This document shows, piece after piece, positions 16,493 to 25,265 of a stretch of 64,000 nucleotides of DNA. A program made the translations under genes and the position numbers. The first letter of the stretch is position 1; each line of letters opens with the position of its first letter. Source of the stretch: Lunatimonas salinarum (GTDB lineage Bacteria > Bacteroidota > Bacteroidia > Cytophagales > Cyclobacteriaceae). The notes under the pieces were generated by a model, which searched no databases, was not told the origin of the DNA, and saw only the letters and a list, made by a program, of their open reading frames with translations. The stretch covers positions 1-64,000 of the forward strand of contig NZ_JACVCV010000014.1 of NCBI RefSeq assembly GCF_017811155.1, read 5' to 3'.

Positions 16493-19045
16493 TTAAGGGG
16501 AAGGAGGTGGTTCGTTGGCGAGGTAGTTGCGAAGTTCTTCGGAAGTCCAAGGTAATACCCGTCCCTGCGTGACGTTTCGGGCTGTAGCTACGAAGCGACG
16601 GTCAATGGCGCCGGCCTGATTACCCCATTCATTGCGGATATAGGTGAGGATGGCAGCTAGGGTTCCATCATCCAGTCGGGTATGGGCAGGCATGGAGGGG
16701 AGAATCTCGGGACTGTCATAACGTACACCATTCACCTCGATAGGGCCTTCCATGCCGTGCAATACAATTAAGGAAAGTTGTTTTTCATCCCCAATGACCC
16801 ATTCAGAACCTGCGAGAGGTGGCCCCATTCGTTTAACCCCAGCTCCATCCGAGCCGTGACAACCGGCGCAAGCACTGAGGTAGTGGGACCGGCCCTTTGT
16901 GAAGAGTAGCAGGTCTTTTTCGGTCAGTGCTACCGTGGTAGCTGTAGCTACAAGGGGTGGGTTGTGTCCGGGCCAAGTAAATAGGTTTTGCAGGGCGTCA
17001 GCTTGATCCGGGCTTAGGAATGAACTATCTTGAAAGGCCCAAACAGGAGCCCGTTTCAGTGGAATGGGATCTGCCATAGGAGCCCGACCTAGCAGGGTCA
17101 TGGCAGCCAAGGTGGGTTTGGCGGTCCATTTTTTTTCCTGGAGAAGCTCCGTGAGGATGTCTGCCAGTTTTTGGATTTCAATGGGATCTCTCCGCCGAAG
17201 GATAGATACGGTAACCATTTCGATAAAAATCTCACCATCCTGGTCGGAGGCCTGCCAATCGGGATGCGCGTTCAGTGCCTGGAAAAAGTCAACGGAATTA
17301 TTGCCTAGATTGCTTAGCGCGGCGTCACGAAAAAGGGGGGCATTCCGGTGCTTAATCAGTAAATCCAAGAGCAGTTCTTCCGTTCGGCCTTGCGAAAACC
17401 AATCGGCTGATAAGCACATCTGCAAGGAGAAAACGGACGATTCCGTCTTTTTAAAGGGCTGAATGGCTTTCCATACCGCTGCTTCCATACTTGGGGTAGG
17501 AGCCGATCCGGAGGTGATGAGGCGTAGGGCTGTGGCTGCCAAATAGGGATTTTCGCTATCCAAAAATGGTAGAAGGCTATCTACATGCAGGCCGTTCAGC
17601 GCTTGTAAAGTCCATAGTGCATGTAGGCTTCCCCAAGACTTTCGGTTCCGGTCAGCGGTTTTCCAAAGTTGGGGGAGGATCGTTGCGTCACCCCTCTCCA
17701 CCAATAGCCGCTGTGCCATGTCCCTCTGCCAACCATCCGGATGGGCCAGGCGGTTAACCAGTTGATCAGAGGATTTGGCCGAGAGGTGTTCGGATGGGCT
17801 GGATTTCCATCCTTTGGGGACTATCCGCCAAATTCTGCCCCGGTTGATAGGCATAACGAGGTTTCGGCTCAAGGTTATTTCCTTGAGGTAGGGAGAGATA
17901 TACGCCCCGTGCTGCACCAATCCCCTGTACATATCGGCAATGTACAGGGCTCCATCTGGCCCGCTGCATAGGTTCACCGGGCGAAACCGCTCGTCCGTAG
18001 AGGCGAGAAATTCGGTGCCGGGATTGGGATCGATTGCCCGGAGGTTGATTCCCTCCTCGATAACTTGATTTCGTTTGATCAGGTTTCCAGACGGTTCGCA
18101 GACAAACACATTGCCCTGAAATGCCTCAGGTAAAGCGGTGCCACGGTAGTAGAACGGTGCGCAGGCAGCCGTAAATTCCTGCAATTTGCCTTCCTCATCC
18201 AGTATGCCGGGGATGTATCCGCGATTGATGGCCAGGTTTGGCCGGATGGGATAAATGCGCCGCTCCACCGTGAGTCCGTGGTCGATTCCTGTAGTGGGTT
18301 GGTGGAAGGGGTTGCGCTGCAGCAGGTTGGGAGGTACCAGGTCGCCATGGAGCTGGGACCAGTTGTAGTTGTAAATCAACCGGCCGAAGTTGTCCTGGCT
18401 GATGCCCCATTGCCCTCGGAACTCGGTGCTGTCACGTAGCCACTCATCGCCCTCCAATCGATAGCGGAAGGTGGATTTGGCGTTGTAATACCAGTTGTCC
18501 ATGGCCCGCAGGAGTCCATTGGCCGAATGCTCGGGCAGGTTACTTCCGGCATACTCTGGGTCGATGGCGGTTTTCACGTCCGCTTTCCAATCACCATTCA
18601 GATCTTCCGTCCACCACAGGGTGCCGTTTTCCACGACCAGTGCCCCGTTTTTTACCAAAGCCAATGCCCTGGGCATGATCAGACTGTCCAGGTAGATGGT
18701 GCTGGTATCCATGGTGCCGTCTCCGTCGAGGTCTTCGAGGATGTTTATTCTCCCCACCGGTTCCTGCTCGCCGATGCCATCGATGTCGGGCATGAATCCG
18801 CGCATCTCCACCACCCATAGACGCCCATCAGCGTCAAATTGGATGTGTACGGGATCCTGCACGAGGGGTTCCGAAGCGACCAGCTGTATCTCAAGCCCCT
18901 CGTGGAGGCGGAACGTTTTCAATTGGTCGGACGGAGTGAGGGCGGGGGAAGTACCGTGGGTTTCGGAGGTCCCAAAAAAGAAAAACCACCCCGCCGAAAG
19001 GCACAAGATGCAGAATAAGGCTCCAAAAAAGACTATTTTTCGCAA
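16493..19045 (-). CDS. Planctomycete-type membrane-bound dehydrogenase with cytochrome c domain
   Basis: An 850-residue secreted protein. A hydrophobic signal or anchor (residues 2-24) is followed by a beta-propeller like that of PVC-type membrane-bound dehydrogenases and PQQ sugar dehydrogenases (about 45-420; ISFDADGRLWVVEM-like entry, FNLEDLDGDG calcium-like loop region and LCSGPDGALYIADMYRG). A helical HEAT-like region spans about 430-680, and a C-terminal cytochrome c domain has CAGCH near residue 725. The family oxidises sugars or alcohols outside the cell and passes electrons to haem, but this subgroup is not characterised. The start is TTG, since in-frame stops lie just upstream and no ATG is available before the propeller; a promoter-like sequence at 19074-19105 fits this start. 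Confidence 0.8.
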   Translation of the reverse strand: MRKIVFFGALFCILCLSAGWFFFFGTSETHGTSPALTPSDQLKTFRLHEGLEIQLVASEPLVQDPVHIQFDADGRLWVVEMRGFMPDIDGIGEQEPVGRINILEDLDGDGTMDTSTIYLDSLIMPRALALVKNGALVVENGTLWWTEDLNGDWKADVKTAIDPEYAGSNLPEHSANGLLRAMDNWYYNAKSTFRYRLEGDEWLRDSTEFRGQWGISQDNFGRLIYNYNWSQLHGDLVPPNLLQRNPFHQPTTGIDHGLTVERRIYPIRPNLAINRGYIPGILDEEGKLQEFTAACAPFYYRGTALPEAFQGNVFVCEPSGNLIKRNQVIEEGINLRAIDPNPGTEFLASTDERFRPVNLCSGPDGALYIADMYRGLVQHGAYISPYLKEITLSRNLVMPINRGRIWRIVPKGWKSSPSEHLSAKSSDQLVNRLAHPDGWQRDMAQRLLVERGDATILPQLWKTADRNRKSWGSLHALWTLQALNGLHVDSLLPFLDSENPYLAATALRLITSGSAPTPSMEAAVWKAIQPFKKTESSVFSLQMCLSADWFSQGRTEELLLDLLIKHRNAPLFRDAALSNLGNNSVDFFQALNAHPDWQASDQDGEIFIEMVTVSILRRRDPIEIQKLADILTELLQEKKWTAKPTLAAMTLLGRAPMADPIPLKRAPVWAFQDSSFLSPDQADALQNLFTWPGHNPPLVATATTVALTEKDLLLFTKGRSHYLSACAGCHGSDGAGVKRMGPPLAGSEWVIGDEKQLSLIVLHGMEGPIEVNGVRYDSPEILPSMPAHTRLDDGTLAAILTYIRNEWGNQAGAIDRRFVATARNVTQGRVLPWTSEELRNYLANEPPPSP

Positions 19046-19073
19046 TGGGTATTGGGTTGACTGTCAATCTGTT

Positions 19074-19105
19074 TAAATGTAAGGGATATTGAAGAAAATT
19101 TGAAA
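19074..19105 (-). promoter_or_regulatory. Promoter of the cytochrome/isomerase/SDR unit
   Basis: On the minus strand: TTTC, 20 bases, TACATTTA. Spacing is right and each box has one mismatch to the Bacteroidota consensus. The leader to the TTG start would be about 20 bases. Confidence 0.4.
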
Positions 19106-19157
19106 TGCTTTTGAGATTAATTTTTTTATTGTCTGATGAACTATTGGTTTTGGAATA

Positions 19158-19273
19158 ATGGGAAGTTATCTAAAAGTTGTGGTTGGATTTTTGGCGTTGT
19201 TCAGCGCATGCAGTGGTCAGCACGAAGAAATTCACACAGGTAGATTTGTCCACCTTTCTGCCCTCCCGCTGAC
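19158..19273 (+). pseudogene. Possible 5' remnant of a lipoprotein gene
   Basis: The ATG at 19158 opens a frame whose first 25 residues look like a genuine lipoprotein signal: a charged start, VVVGFLALF, then SACSG with a lipobox-like cysteine. Beyond about residue 38 the frame runs antisense into the sulfurtransferase gene and no longer resembles a protein. The simplest reading is a lipoprotein gene cut off when the neighbouring block was joined here; chance is a real alternative in such a short stretch. Confidence 0.3.
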
Positions 19274-20113
19274 CTATTCTCCTGTTGCGATCGGTTTGTC
19301 GTTACGGGACCACTCGCTCCAGGAACCTACATACAGCTTTGGTATTGGAAGCCCGGCATGTGCCATGGCTAATAACGTGTGGCAAGCCGTTACGCCGGAT
19401 CCACAATGCACGGTTACGTTTTCAGGAGCGGAATGGTTTGTGGTGGACATATAGAGTTGTCTCAGTTCCTCGGGGGATTTGAATCGGCCCATTGCGTCCA
19501 AGTTGTTGGCAAAGGGAATATTGATGGCCCCAGGTATATGACCGGCTATCAAATCTATGGGTTCCGTATTGCCAAGGTACCGGTCCCTTTCTCTAACGTC
19601 AATCACCGTTTTAGTAGGGTCAGCCGCCGCCGATTCCGTTTCTGCCATATTTACCAAGGGCAGTTGCCATGTCTGAACAGGGTAGGGTGCTACCGGGGTA
19701 GGGGTTACCTCGCCTGATTCGGTTGGAAATCCCGCTTCTACCGCTGCCTGAAACCCACCATCGAGTACCTGTACTTTTTCGTGTCCCGCCGCGCGTAGCA
19801 TCCACCAAAACCTCGCCGCGGACATGCCCCCCTGCTTGTTGTCGTATACAATCACATGGGTATCGGGCTGTATGCCCCACTTTCCCAAAGTCTGAGCAAA
19901 TTTTTCTGGTGTAGGCAGGGGGTGCCGGCCACCTTGGGCAGCGTCCGGCTGTATATCCGACAGGTCGGTGTTCAGATCTGCGTAGATGGCACCTTTTAGA
20001 TGGCTAGCCTCATAGGTGGATTTGCCAAAAGAGGTGTCAACCAAGATATAGTTTCTTTCAGTCATAGAAAGAAGACCTTCGGGGGAAATCAATGGAGTTA
20101 GTGGTTGTGTCAT
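19274..20113 (-). CDS. sseA: Thiosulfate/3-mercaptopyruvate sulfurtransferase
   Basis: A 279-residue sulfurtransferase with two rhodanese domains (about 5-125 and 155-278). The N-terminal domain is the inactive type. The C-terminal domain has the catalytic cysteine in the loop HCGSGVTAC; a CGSGVTA loop is characteristic of 3-mercaptopyruvate sulfurtransferases, while thiosulfate enzymes carry basic residues there. The protein should move sulfur from mercaptopyruvate to cyanide or thiols in the cytoplasm. It follows proA on the same strand by 62 bases, so cotranscription with proBA is possible, although there is no functional link. Confidence 0.9.
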   Translation of the reverse strand: MTQPLTPLISPEGLLSMTERNYILVDTSFGKSTYEASHLKGAIYADLNTDLSDIQPDAAQGGRHPLPTPEKFAQTLGKWGIQPDTHVIVYDNKQGGMSAARFWWMLRAAGHEKVQVLDGGFQAAVEAGFPTESGEVTPTPVAPYPVQTWQLPLVNMAETESAAADPTKTVIDVRERDRYLGNTEPIDLIAGHIPGAINIPFANNLDAMGRFKSPEELRQLYMSTTNHSAPENVTVHCGSGVTACHTLLAMAHAGLPIPKLYVGSWSEWSRNDKPIATGE

Positions 20114-20175
20114 GGTTTTCGTTAATTTGTGCCAATAGGCGCTTTGTAAGATGAATTAGTGGATTTCGAATGACC

Positions 20176-21423
20176 TCAGGCTCTGACCTGCCCATCTCCC
20201 CGGATCACCCACTTGTAAGAAGTGAGTTCTTCCAAGGCCATGGGGCCTCGGGCATGCAGTTTTTGCGTGCTGATACCGATCTCTGCCCCCAAGCCAAACT
20301 GGGCCCCATCGGTAAACGCCGTGGAGGTATTGGCATACACGGCCGCAGCATCGACCGCCCGAAGAAAGTGGTCTATGGTTGCCTTGTCTTCGGCAATAAT
20401 CGCCTCGCTATGCTTGGAACTGTACCGGGCAATATGGGCCAACGCTTCTTCCAAGCTGTTTACGGTTTTGATGGACAGTTTCATCGCAAGAAATTCCGTG
20501 CCGAAGTGCTCTTCCGTGGCCTTCGAAAGCAAGGTGTCGGGATAGGAGCCTTTCAAAACCGCGTAGGCCGGCCCGTCTGCAAAGATCTCCACTTCTTTTT
20601 TTGCCAATTCCTTTCCGATAGGGATCAGGTCCTGCAACCGATCTTGGTGGATCACCAGGCAATCCAACGCGTTGCATACGCTTACCCGGCGGGTCTTTGC
20701 GTTCACGATCACGGGCATTCCCTTTTGCAGATCGGCGGAGCGGTCATAATAAGTGTGCACGATTCCGGCACCGGTTTCGATAACCGGCACCTTGGAGTTG
20801 TCCCGGACAAAGTTGATCAGTCCCTGACTTCCCCTTGGAATGATGATGTCGATGTAGCCGACCGCCTGCAGCATTTCCTTGGTAGCCTCTCGGTCTGCGG
20901 GAAGCAGCGTGACGATATCCGTCGTGACCCCTTCTCTTTCCAGTACTCGGTGAATGCAGTCCAAAATGGCCGTATTGGAGTCATGGGCATCCGATCCACC
21001 TTTAAGCACCAGTGCATTTCCGGTTTTTAGGCACAAGCTAAATACATCGAAGGTAACATTCGGCCGTGATTCGTAGATGATGCCGATAACACCGACGGGA
21101 ACCCGTATCTTTTCGATGTGCAGGCCATTTTCGAGTGTTTTTTCGCTCAGCTGCGTTCCCAGGGGCGAGGGAAGGTTGGCCACATTTCGGATATCGGAAG
21201 CGATGGCTGAAATCCGTTCTTCGGTCAGCATCAACCGGTCATACTTGGGATCCTTGGGATCCATACGCCCAAGATCCAATTTGTTTGCTTGCAGGATGGT
21301 TTCCATCGACGCCAATGCTTCATCGGCAAGCGAGCGGAGGATGCGGTTAATGGTTTCTTCCGAGAGCATGGACAGGACCCTGCTGGCATTTTGTACTCGT
21401 TTGAAAGTGCCTTCTAAACTCAT
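20176..21423 (-). CDS. proA: Gamma-glutamyl phosphate reductase
   Basis: ProA, 415 residues, the second step of proline synthesis: NADPH-dependent reduction of glutamyl 5-phosphate to glutamate 5-semialdehyde. The aldehyde-dehydrogenase-type catalytic Cys lies in [10 protein letters not shown] near residue 242; [14 protein letters not shown] and the [11 protein letters not shown]-terminal motif are diagnostic. The length is standard. proB ends 28 bases upstream on the same strand, so the two enzymes, which channel an unstable intermediate, are coexpressed. Confidence 0.96.
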   Translation of the reverse strand: MSLEGTFKRVQNASRVLSMLSEETINRILRSLADEALASMETILQANKLDLGRMDPKDPKYDRLMLTEERISAIASDIRNVANLPSPLGTQLSEKTLENGLHIEKIRVPVGVIGIIYESRPNVTFDVFSLCLKTGNALVLKGGSDAHDSNTAILDCIHRVLEREGVTTDIVTLLPADREATKEMLQAVGYIDIIIPRGSQGLINFVRDNSKVPVIETGAGIVHTYYDRSADLQKGMPVIVNAKTRRVSVCNALDCLVIHQDRLQDLIPIGKELAKKEVEIFADGPAYAVLKGSYPDTLLSKATEEHFGTEFLAMKLSIKTVNSLEEALAHIARYSSKHSEAIIAEDKATIDHFLRAVDAAAVYANTSTAFTDGAQFGLGAEIGISTQKLHARGPMALEELTSYKWVIRGDGQVRA

Positions 21424-21451
21424 AATAGCTTTTAATTCGGTAATTGGATGA

Positions 21452-22528
21452 TTATTTTAGGTCGTAAAGGTATAGGTAGTCGTAGTGAACCAAGGGCCGC
21501 TGATGCGGCTGACCGATTTTTTCTAAGGCTGAACCAGCGCCATACTCTGCTTTTCCGAGGCCGAGTATTTGACCGGTTTCGTCCACAATTCGAATGATGT
21601 CACCCTTCAGAAAATCGCCTTTTACTGTGACAATACCTATGGGAAGTAGGCTGGTTATTTTTTGGGAATTGAGGGCCTTTTTTGCGCCTTCGTTTACCAC
21701 TACTTCGCCTTTGGAGTAGTTTTCGCTGTGGGCAATCCATTTTTTCTGGTTGTGTCGGGTTTTACCCGGTTCAAAGTAGGTGCATACCAGCGTGCCATCT
21801 GTAAATCCTTTCAACACCTCATCCCGTTTACCATTGGCTATCAGTACTTCGATGCCCAGATCGGCAGATTTTTTGGCCATGGTCATCTTCGTAAGCATGC
21901 CTCCCCGCCCAAAGGAAGATTTGCCGGTGGTGATGTATTGACTGAGGTCGGGCACCTGCCTACCTACTTTGGTGATGAGTTCGGACGAGGGATCTGAGGG
22001 GTGTCCTTTGTAAATACCATCCACGTTTGTAAGCAGTACCAAACTGTTGGCATCGATCATGGCTGCTACCAATCCCGCCAACTCGTCGTTGTCGGTAAAC
22101 ATCAGCTCGGTGACAGCCACCGCATCGTTTTCGTTGATCACCGGTATCACCTGGTTTTTGAGGAGACCGTCCAGGCAGTTTTTCATATTGAGGTAATGTA
22201 CCCGGTCGCGAAAGTCCTCTTTGGTTACCATCAGTTGGGCAATGGTATGGCCTTTTTCCAGGAAGAGATTTTTATACGAGCGGATCAGTTCGATTTGACC
22301 GATAGAGGCCCAAACCTGCTTTTTGGTAATCGAATCCGTCTTAGGGTTTAAGGCTAGTGCCTTTCGCCCAAAGGCTACCGCGCCAGAGGTTACCAGAACA
22401 ATTTGATGGCCAAGCTCCTTAAGAAATACCATCTGGTCCACCAGGGAGGCCATGCGGTTATGGTCAGGAGTACCGTCGTCCTGGGTCAGTACATTGGAGC
22501 CTATTTTGATGACAACCGTCTTGGCCAT
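21452..22528 (-). CDS. proB: Glutamate 5-kinase
   Basis: ProB, 358 residues, phosphorylates glutamate in the first and usually feedback-inhibited step of proline synthesis. The amino acid kinase domain (1-250) starts [11 protein letters not shown] and contains [21 protein letters not shown] and [10 protein letters not shown]. The C-terminal 80 residues ([11 protein letters not shown]) form a PUA domain, as in long ProB proteins. A perfect -7 box TATTTTTG occurs on the minus strand at 22563-22570, 35 bases upstream, but no -33 element at the right distance was found. Gene order is proB-proA-sulfurtransferase. Confidence 0.95.
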   Translation of the reverse strand: MAKTVVIKIGSNVLTQDDGTPDHNRMASLVDQMVFLKELGHQIVLVTSGAVAFGRKALALNPKTDSITKKQVWASIGQIELIRSYKNLFLEKGHTIAQLMVTKEDFRDRVHYLNMKNCLDGLLKNQVIPVINENDAVAVTELMFTDNDELAGLVAAMIDANSLVLLTNVDGIYKGHPSDPSSELITKVGRQVPDLSQYITTGKSSFGRGGMLTKMTMAKKSADLGIEVLIANGKRDEVLKGFTDGTLVCTYFEPGKTRHNQKKWIAHSENYSKGEVVVNEGAKKALNSQKITSLLPIGIVTVKGDFLKGDIIRIVDETGQILGLGKAEYGAGSALEKIGQPHQRPLVHYDYLYLYDLK

Positions 22529-22635
22529 AAAAACATGAGGTTTGGCGTGAATTTAATAGGTGCAAAAATAGAACTCTTTGGGCAATATGGCTATTTTGTG
22601 GCGACAAAACCTACCAACAACCAAAACCAACCGTC

Positions 22636-23991
22636 GTGGGAGACTTAATTATTGACTTTAGCAATTGGATATGGGGCACCCCATTGCTTGTGCTGCTGCT
22701 GGGCGGTGGCTTGTACATGTTTGTATATTCAGGCTTTATCCCTTTTGTGGGGTTCCGGCACGCCCTTAAGGTGGTGGGGGGCAAGTACGATGACCCGAAC
22801 GCTACCGGAGACATCACATCCTTGCAGGCGCTTTCCTCCGCTGTAGCCGCTACGGTAGGGCTGGGGAATATTTCAGGGGTTGCCCTTGCCATCGGTATGG
22901 GTGGTCCCGGAGCGATCTTTTGGATGTGGATGTCCGCCTTTGTAGGCATGGCCACCAAGTTTTTTACCTGTACACTGGCGATCATGTACAGAGGGAAGGA
23001 TTCCTCCGGGCACGTCCAGGGAGGACCCATGTATGTAATTGAGGAGGGAATGGGCAAGAAATGGAAGTTTCTATCGGTCATCTTTTGTGTAGCGGGTATT
23101 TTGGGCCTGTTGGTTATTTTCCAGGCCAATCAGCTTACTGCTGTTTTACGGGCCGTAATGCTGGAACCCTTTGGCCTAGATCAGGGCATGCCTACACGCT
23201 GGGCCATTGGATTGGTTTTGATGGGGTTGGTTGCCACGGTAATCCTCGGGGGTATTCAGCGGATAGCCAAAGTGGCTTCACGCTTGGTACCTTTTATGGT
23301 GACGGTTTACTTTATAAGTGTACTCGTTATTTTAGCAAAGAACTTGGGGCAGGTGCCGGAGATGCTTTGGTTGATATTACGGGATGCTTTTACCGGAGAT
23401 GCCGTATTGGGCGGGGCTGTAGGACAGGTAATCATCATCGGTGCCAGGCGGGCGGCATTTTCCAATGAAGCCGGAATCGGAACCGCTCCCATGGTACATG
23501 GTGCGTCCAAAAACAGCGAGCCGGTGCGGGAAGGATTGATCGCCATGTTGGGACCCTTTATTGACACCATTGTGGTCTGTACTCTTACCGCATTAGCTAT
23601 CATGGTGACGGGAGTCTGGCAAACCGGCGAAAAAGATGGGGTACTGCTTACGCTGTCGGCTTTCGAGCAAGGGTTGCCGGGGATAGGCAAATACCTGCTG
23701 ATGGTTTCGGTATTGGTGTTTGCACTCTCTACCATGTTTACCTATTCCTACTACGGGCACAAGTGCTTTAATTACCTATTTGGAGCTGACAAGGCAGACT
23801 TCTACAATTATTTCTACCTGGCTACCTTGGTGGGGGGGGCTGTCACCTCCTTGAGTGTGGTGATGAGTTTCGTAGATGCGATGTATGCCGTGATGGCATT
23901 CCCTACCATGATATCGGCACTATACCTCTCTCCAAGAGTCCGGGAGGCCTCTAAGGATTATTTCCAACGGATGAAAAACATGGATACATGA
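22636..23991 (+). CDS. Alanine/glycine:cation symporter
   Basis: A 451-residue sodium/alanine symporter of the AGCS family, importing alanine or glycine with Na+ or H+. Around ten to eleven hydrophobic helices are visible. Family motifs include VGLGNISGVALAI, GGPMYVIEEGMG and the NEAGIGTAPMVHG region that marks this family. The start is GTG at 22636, directly ahead of the expected N-terminal sequence. It is divergent from proB, with 107 bases between them, and appears to be a single-gene unit ending before a 28-base palindrome. Confidence 0.9.
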   Translation: MGDLIIDFSNWIWGTPLLVLLLGGGLYMFVYSGFIPFVGFRHALKVVGGKYDDPNATGDITSLQALSSAVAATVGLGNISGVALAIGMGGPGAIFWMWMSAFVGMATKFFTCTLAIMYRGKDSSGHVQGGPMYVIEEGMGKKWKFLSVIFCVAGILGLLVIFQANQLTAVLRAVMLEPFGLDQGMPTRWAIGLVLMGLVATVILGGIQRIAKVASRLVPFMVTVYFISVLVILAKNLGQVPEMLWLILRDAFTGDAVLGGAVGQVIIIGARRAAFSNEAGIGTAPMVHGASKNSEPVREGLIAMLGPFIDTIVVCTLTALAIMVTGVWQTGEKDGVLLTLSAFEQGLPGIGKYLLMVSVLVFALSTMFTYSYYGHKCFNYLFGADKADFYNYFYLATLVGGAVTSLSVVMSFVDAMYAVMAFPTMISALYLSPRVREASKDYFQRMKNMDT

Positions 23992-24021
23992 AATCGAGCA
24001 TGACGTATCCGTCACACACTG

Positions 24022-24049
24022 GGATGCCCCGATAGCTATCGGGGCATCC
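24022..24049. repeat. Perfect 28-base palindrome
   Basis: A perfect inverted repeat without spacer; its core is CCCCGATAGCTATCGGGG and each arm is extended by GGATG/CATCC. No T-run follows on either strand. From memory this core is common in intergenic DNA of Bacteroidota, so it may be a dispersed palindromic element, possibly also ending the symporter transcript. Confidence 0.6.
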
Positions 24050-24091
24050 ATGCGAGATTCCATGTGACCACTGAAAAACAATTATAGACAC

Positions 24092-25183
24092 ATGAATTGG
24101 TTAGTAGCACCCAATGCGTTTAAGGGCACCATCGAAGCGGATCGGGCGGCAGCTTTGATCCGAGAGACTATTCTCGCCGCAAATTCCTCCCATCGAGTGG
24201 AGCTTTGTCCGATTGCCGACGGTGGCGACGGTACCTGCCACTTGCTGTCCGATATTTTGGCCATGGAACGGGTGGTACTCCACGCCTGTGGCCCGCTTGG
24301 TCGGCCCATGGAGGGGTTCTTTGGGTTTGAGGAAATTTCCAAAACTGCTTTTGTGGATGTATCTACCGTTTCCGGGATCAAATGGCTCCAAGACTGGGAA
24401 AGGGATCCCTGGACGACAAGTTCTTATGGTACCGGAGAGTTGATCCTTCGGGCCGTAGATCTAGGTGCAAAGGAGGTGGTACTCGGACTTGGAGGCAGTG
24501 CAACGGTGGACTTGGGCACGGGCATTTTACGGGCGTTGGGCTTTTTGTTTTTGGATGAAAATGGGCGGGAAATACCAGTCTTTTCACCCGGATTTCTGTC
24601 AAAAATCGCCCATATTCAGCAGACGAGGCCTTGGAGCGATTTGAAGTTTACCATCCTCTGTGATGTGGACAATACGTATTTTGGAGAGCGGGGGGCTATC
24701 CCTGTATTTGGCCCGCAAAAGGGATTGAAACCGGAGGATTTTCCGGCGTTTGAAAAAGCCTCCCGTAATCTTGTGCGTCTTTTCGGGCGTAAGGCAAATC
24801 GGGAGCTGGAGGATAAACCGGGCTTCGGAGCGGCAGGAGGAATTGCGTTGGGGTTGAGCGCGTTTTTTGAGACCAACTTAGTGTCCGGTGCCAGGTACTT
24901 TTTTGACAAAGTGCACATGGCCGATCGCATAGAAAGGGCAGATCGTATCGTGACTGGCGAAGGTAGGTACGACAGTCAGTCGGATCAAGGAAAGGGCAGC
25001 CATGAACTGCTGAAGTTGGCCAAGGCGGCAGGGAAGGAGATTTGGCTGGTTACGTCAGGCACGGATGCAACGAACAGCGGCTTCGATCGGGTATTGCAGC
25101 TTCCTGACTTGGATTTTTCTGCGCCTGACTTAGCCGATAGGGCGGAGAGAAACCTGCTGGAGACTATAAGAAGTTCCTGCTAG
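24092..25183 (+). CDS. Glycerate kinase
   Basis: A 363-residue glycerate kinase of the GlxK/GarK family, which phosphorylates D-glycerate with ATP to give 2- or 3-phosphoglycerate. Diagnostic segments are the N-terminal APNAFKGTIEA, ADGGDGT near residue 46, LGLGGSATVDLGTG and VTGEGRYDSQSDQGK near the C-terminus. Length is in the family range, slightly short. It lies alone between the symporter and the S9 peptidase, 83 bases from the latter; no glyoxylate or tartronate pathway genes are adjacent. The GntP-type permease at 8.2 kb could supply its substrate, but that is speculation. Confidence 0.92.
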   Translation: MNWLVAPNAFKGTIEADRAAALIRETILAANSSHRVELCPIADGGDGTCHLLSDILAMERVVLHACGPLGRPMEGFFGFEEISKTAFVDVSTVSGIKWLQDWERDPWTTSSYGTGELILRAVDLGAKEVVLGLGGSATVDLGTGILRALGFLFLDENGREIPVFSPGFLSKIAHIQQTRPWSDLKFTILCDVDNTYFGERGAIPVFGPQKGLKPEDFPAFEKASRNLVRLFGRKANRELEDKPGFGAAGGIALGLSAFFETNLVSGARYFFDKVHMADRIERADRIVTGEGRYDSQSDQGKGSHELLKLAKAAGKEIWLVTSGTDATNSGFDRVLQLPDLDFSAPDLADRAERNLLETIRSSC

Positions 25184-25218
25184 CGCCTTATTTGCAAGTG
25201 CGCTGATTTGTAGGCAAA

Positions 25219-25250
25219 TTTGACAACCATTACATGCCATCGTATTTCTA
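25219..25250 (+). promoter_or_regulatory. Possible promoter of the S9 peptidase gene
   Basis: TTTG (25219-25222), 20 bases, TATTTCTA (25243-25250). The -33 box and spacing are right; the -7 box has mismatches. The leader to the ATG would be short (about 10 bases). Confidence 0.35.
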
Positions 25251-25265
25251 TCAAACCTTTTTTCA

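Noticed and set aside
19465-19485. tRNA T-arm-like sequence
   Set aside because: A GATTCAAATCC-like word on the minus strand lies inside the sulfurtransferase coding region with no clover-leaf partner sequences.
20170-21030. Open frame of 286 codons on the plus strand
   Set aside because: It lies wholly antisense to proA, has no recognisable protein pattern, and proA motifs are unambiguous.
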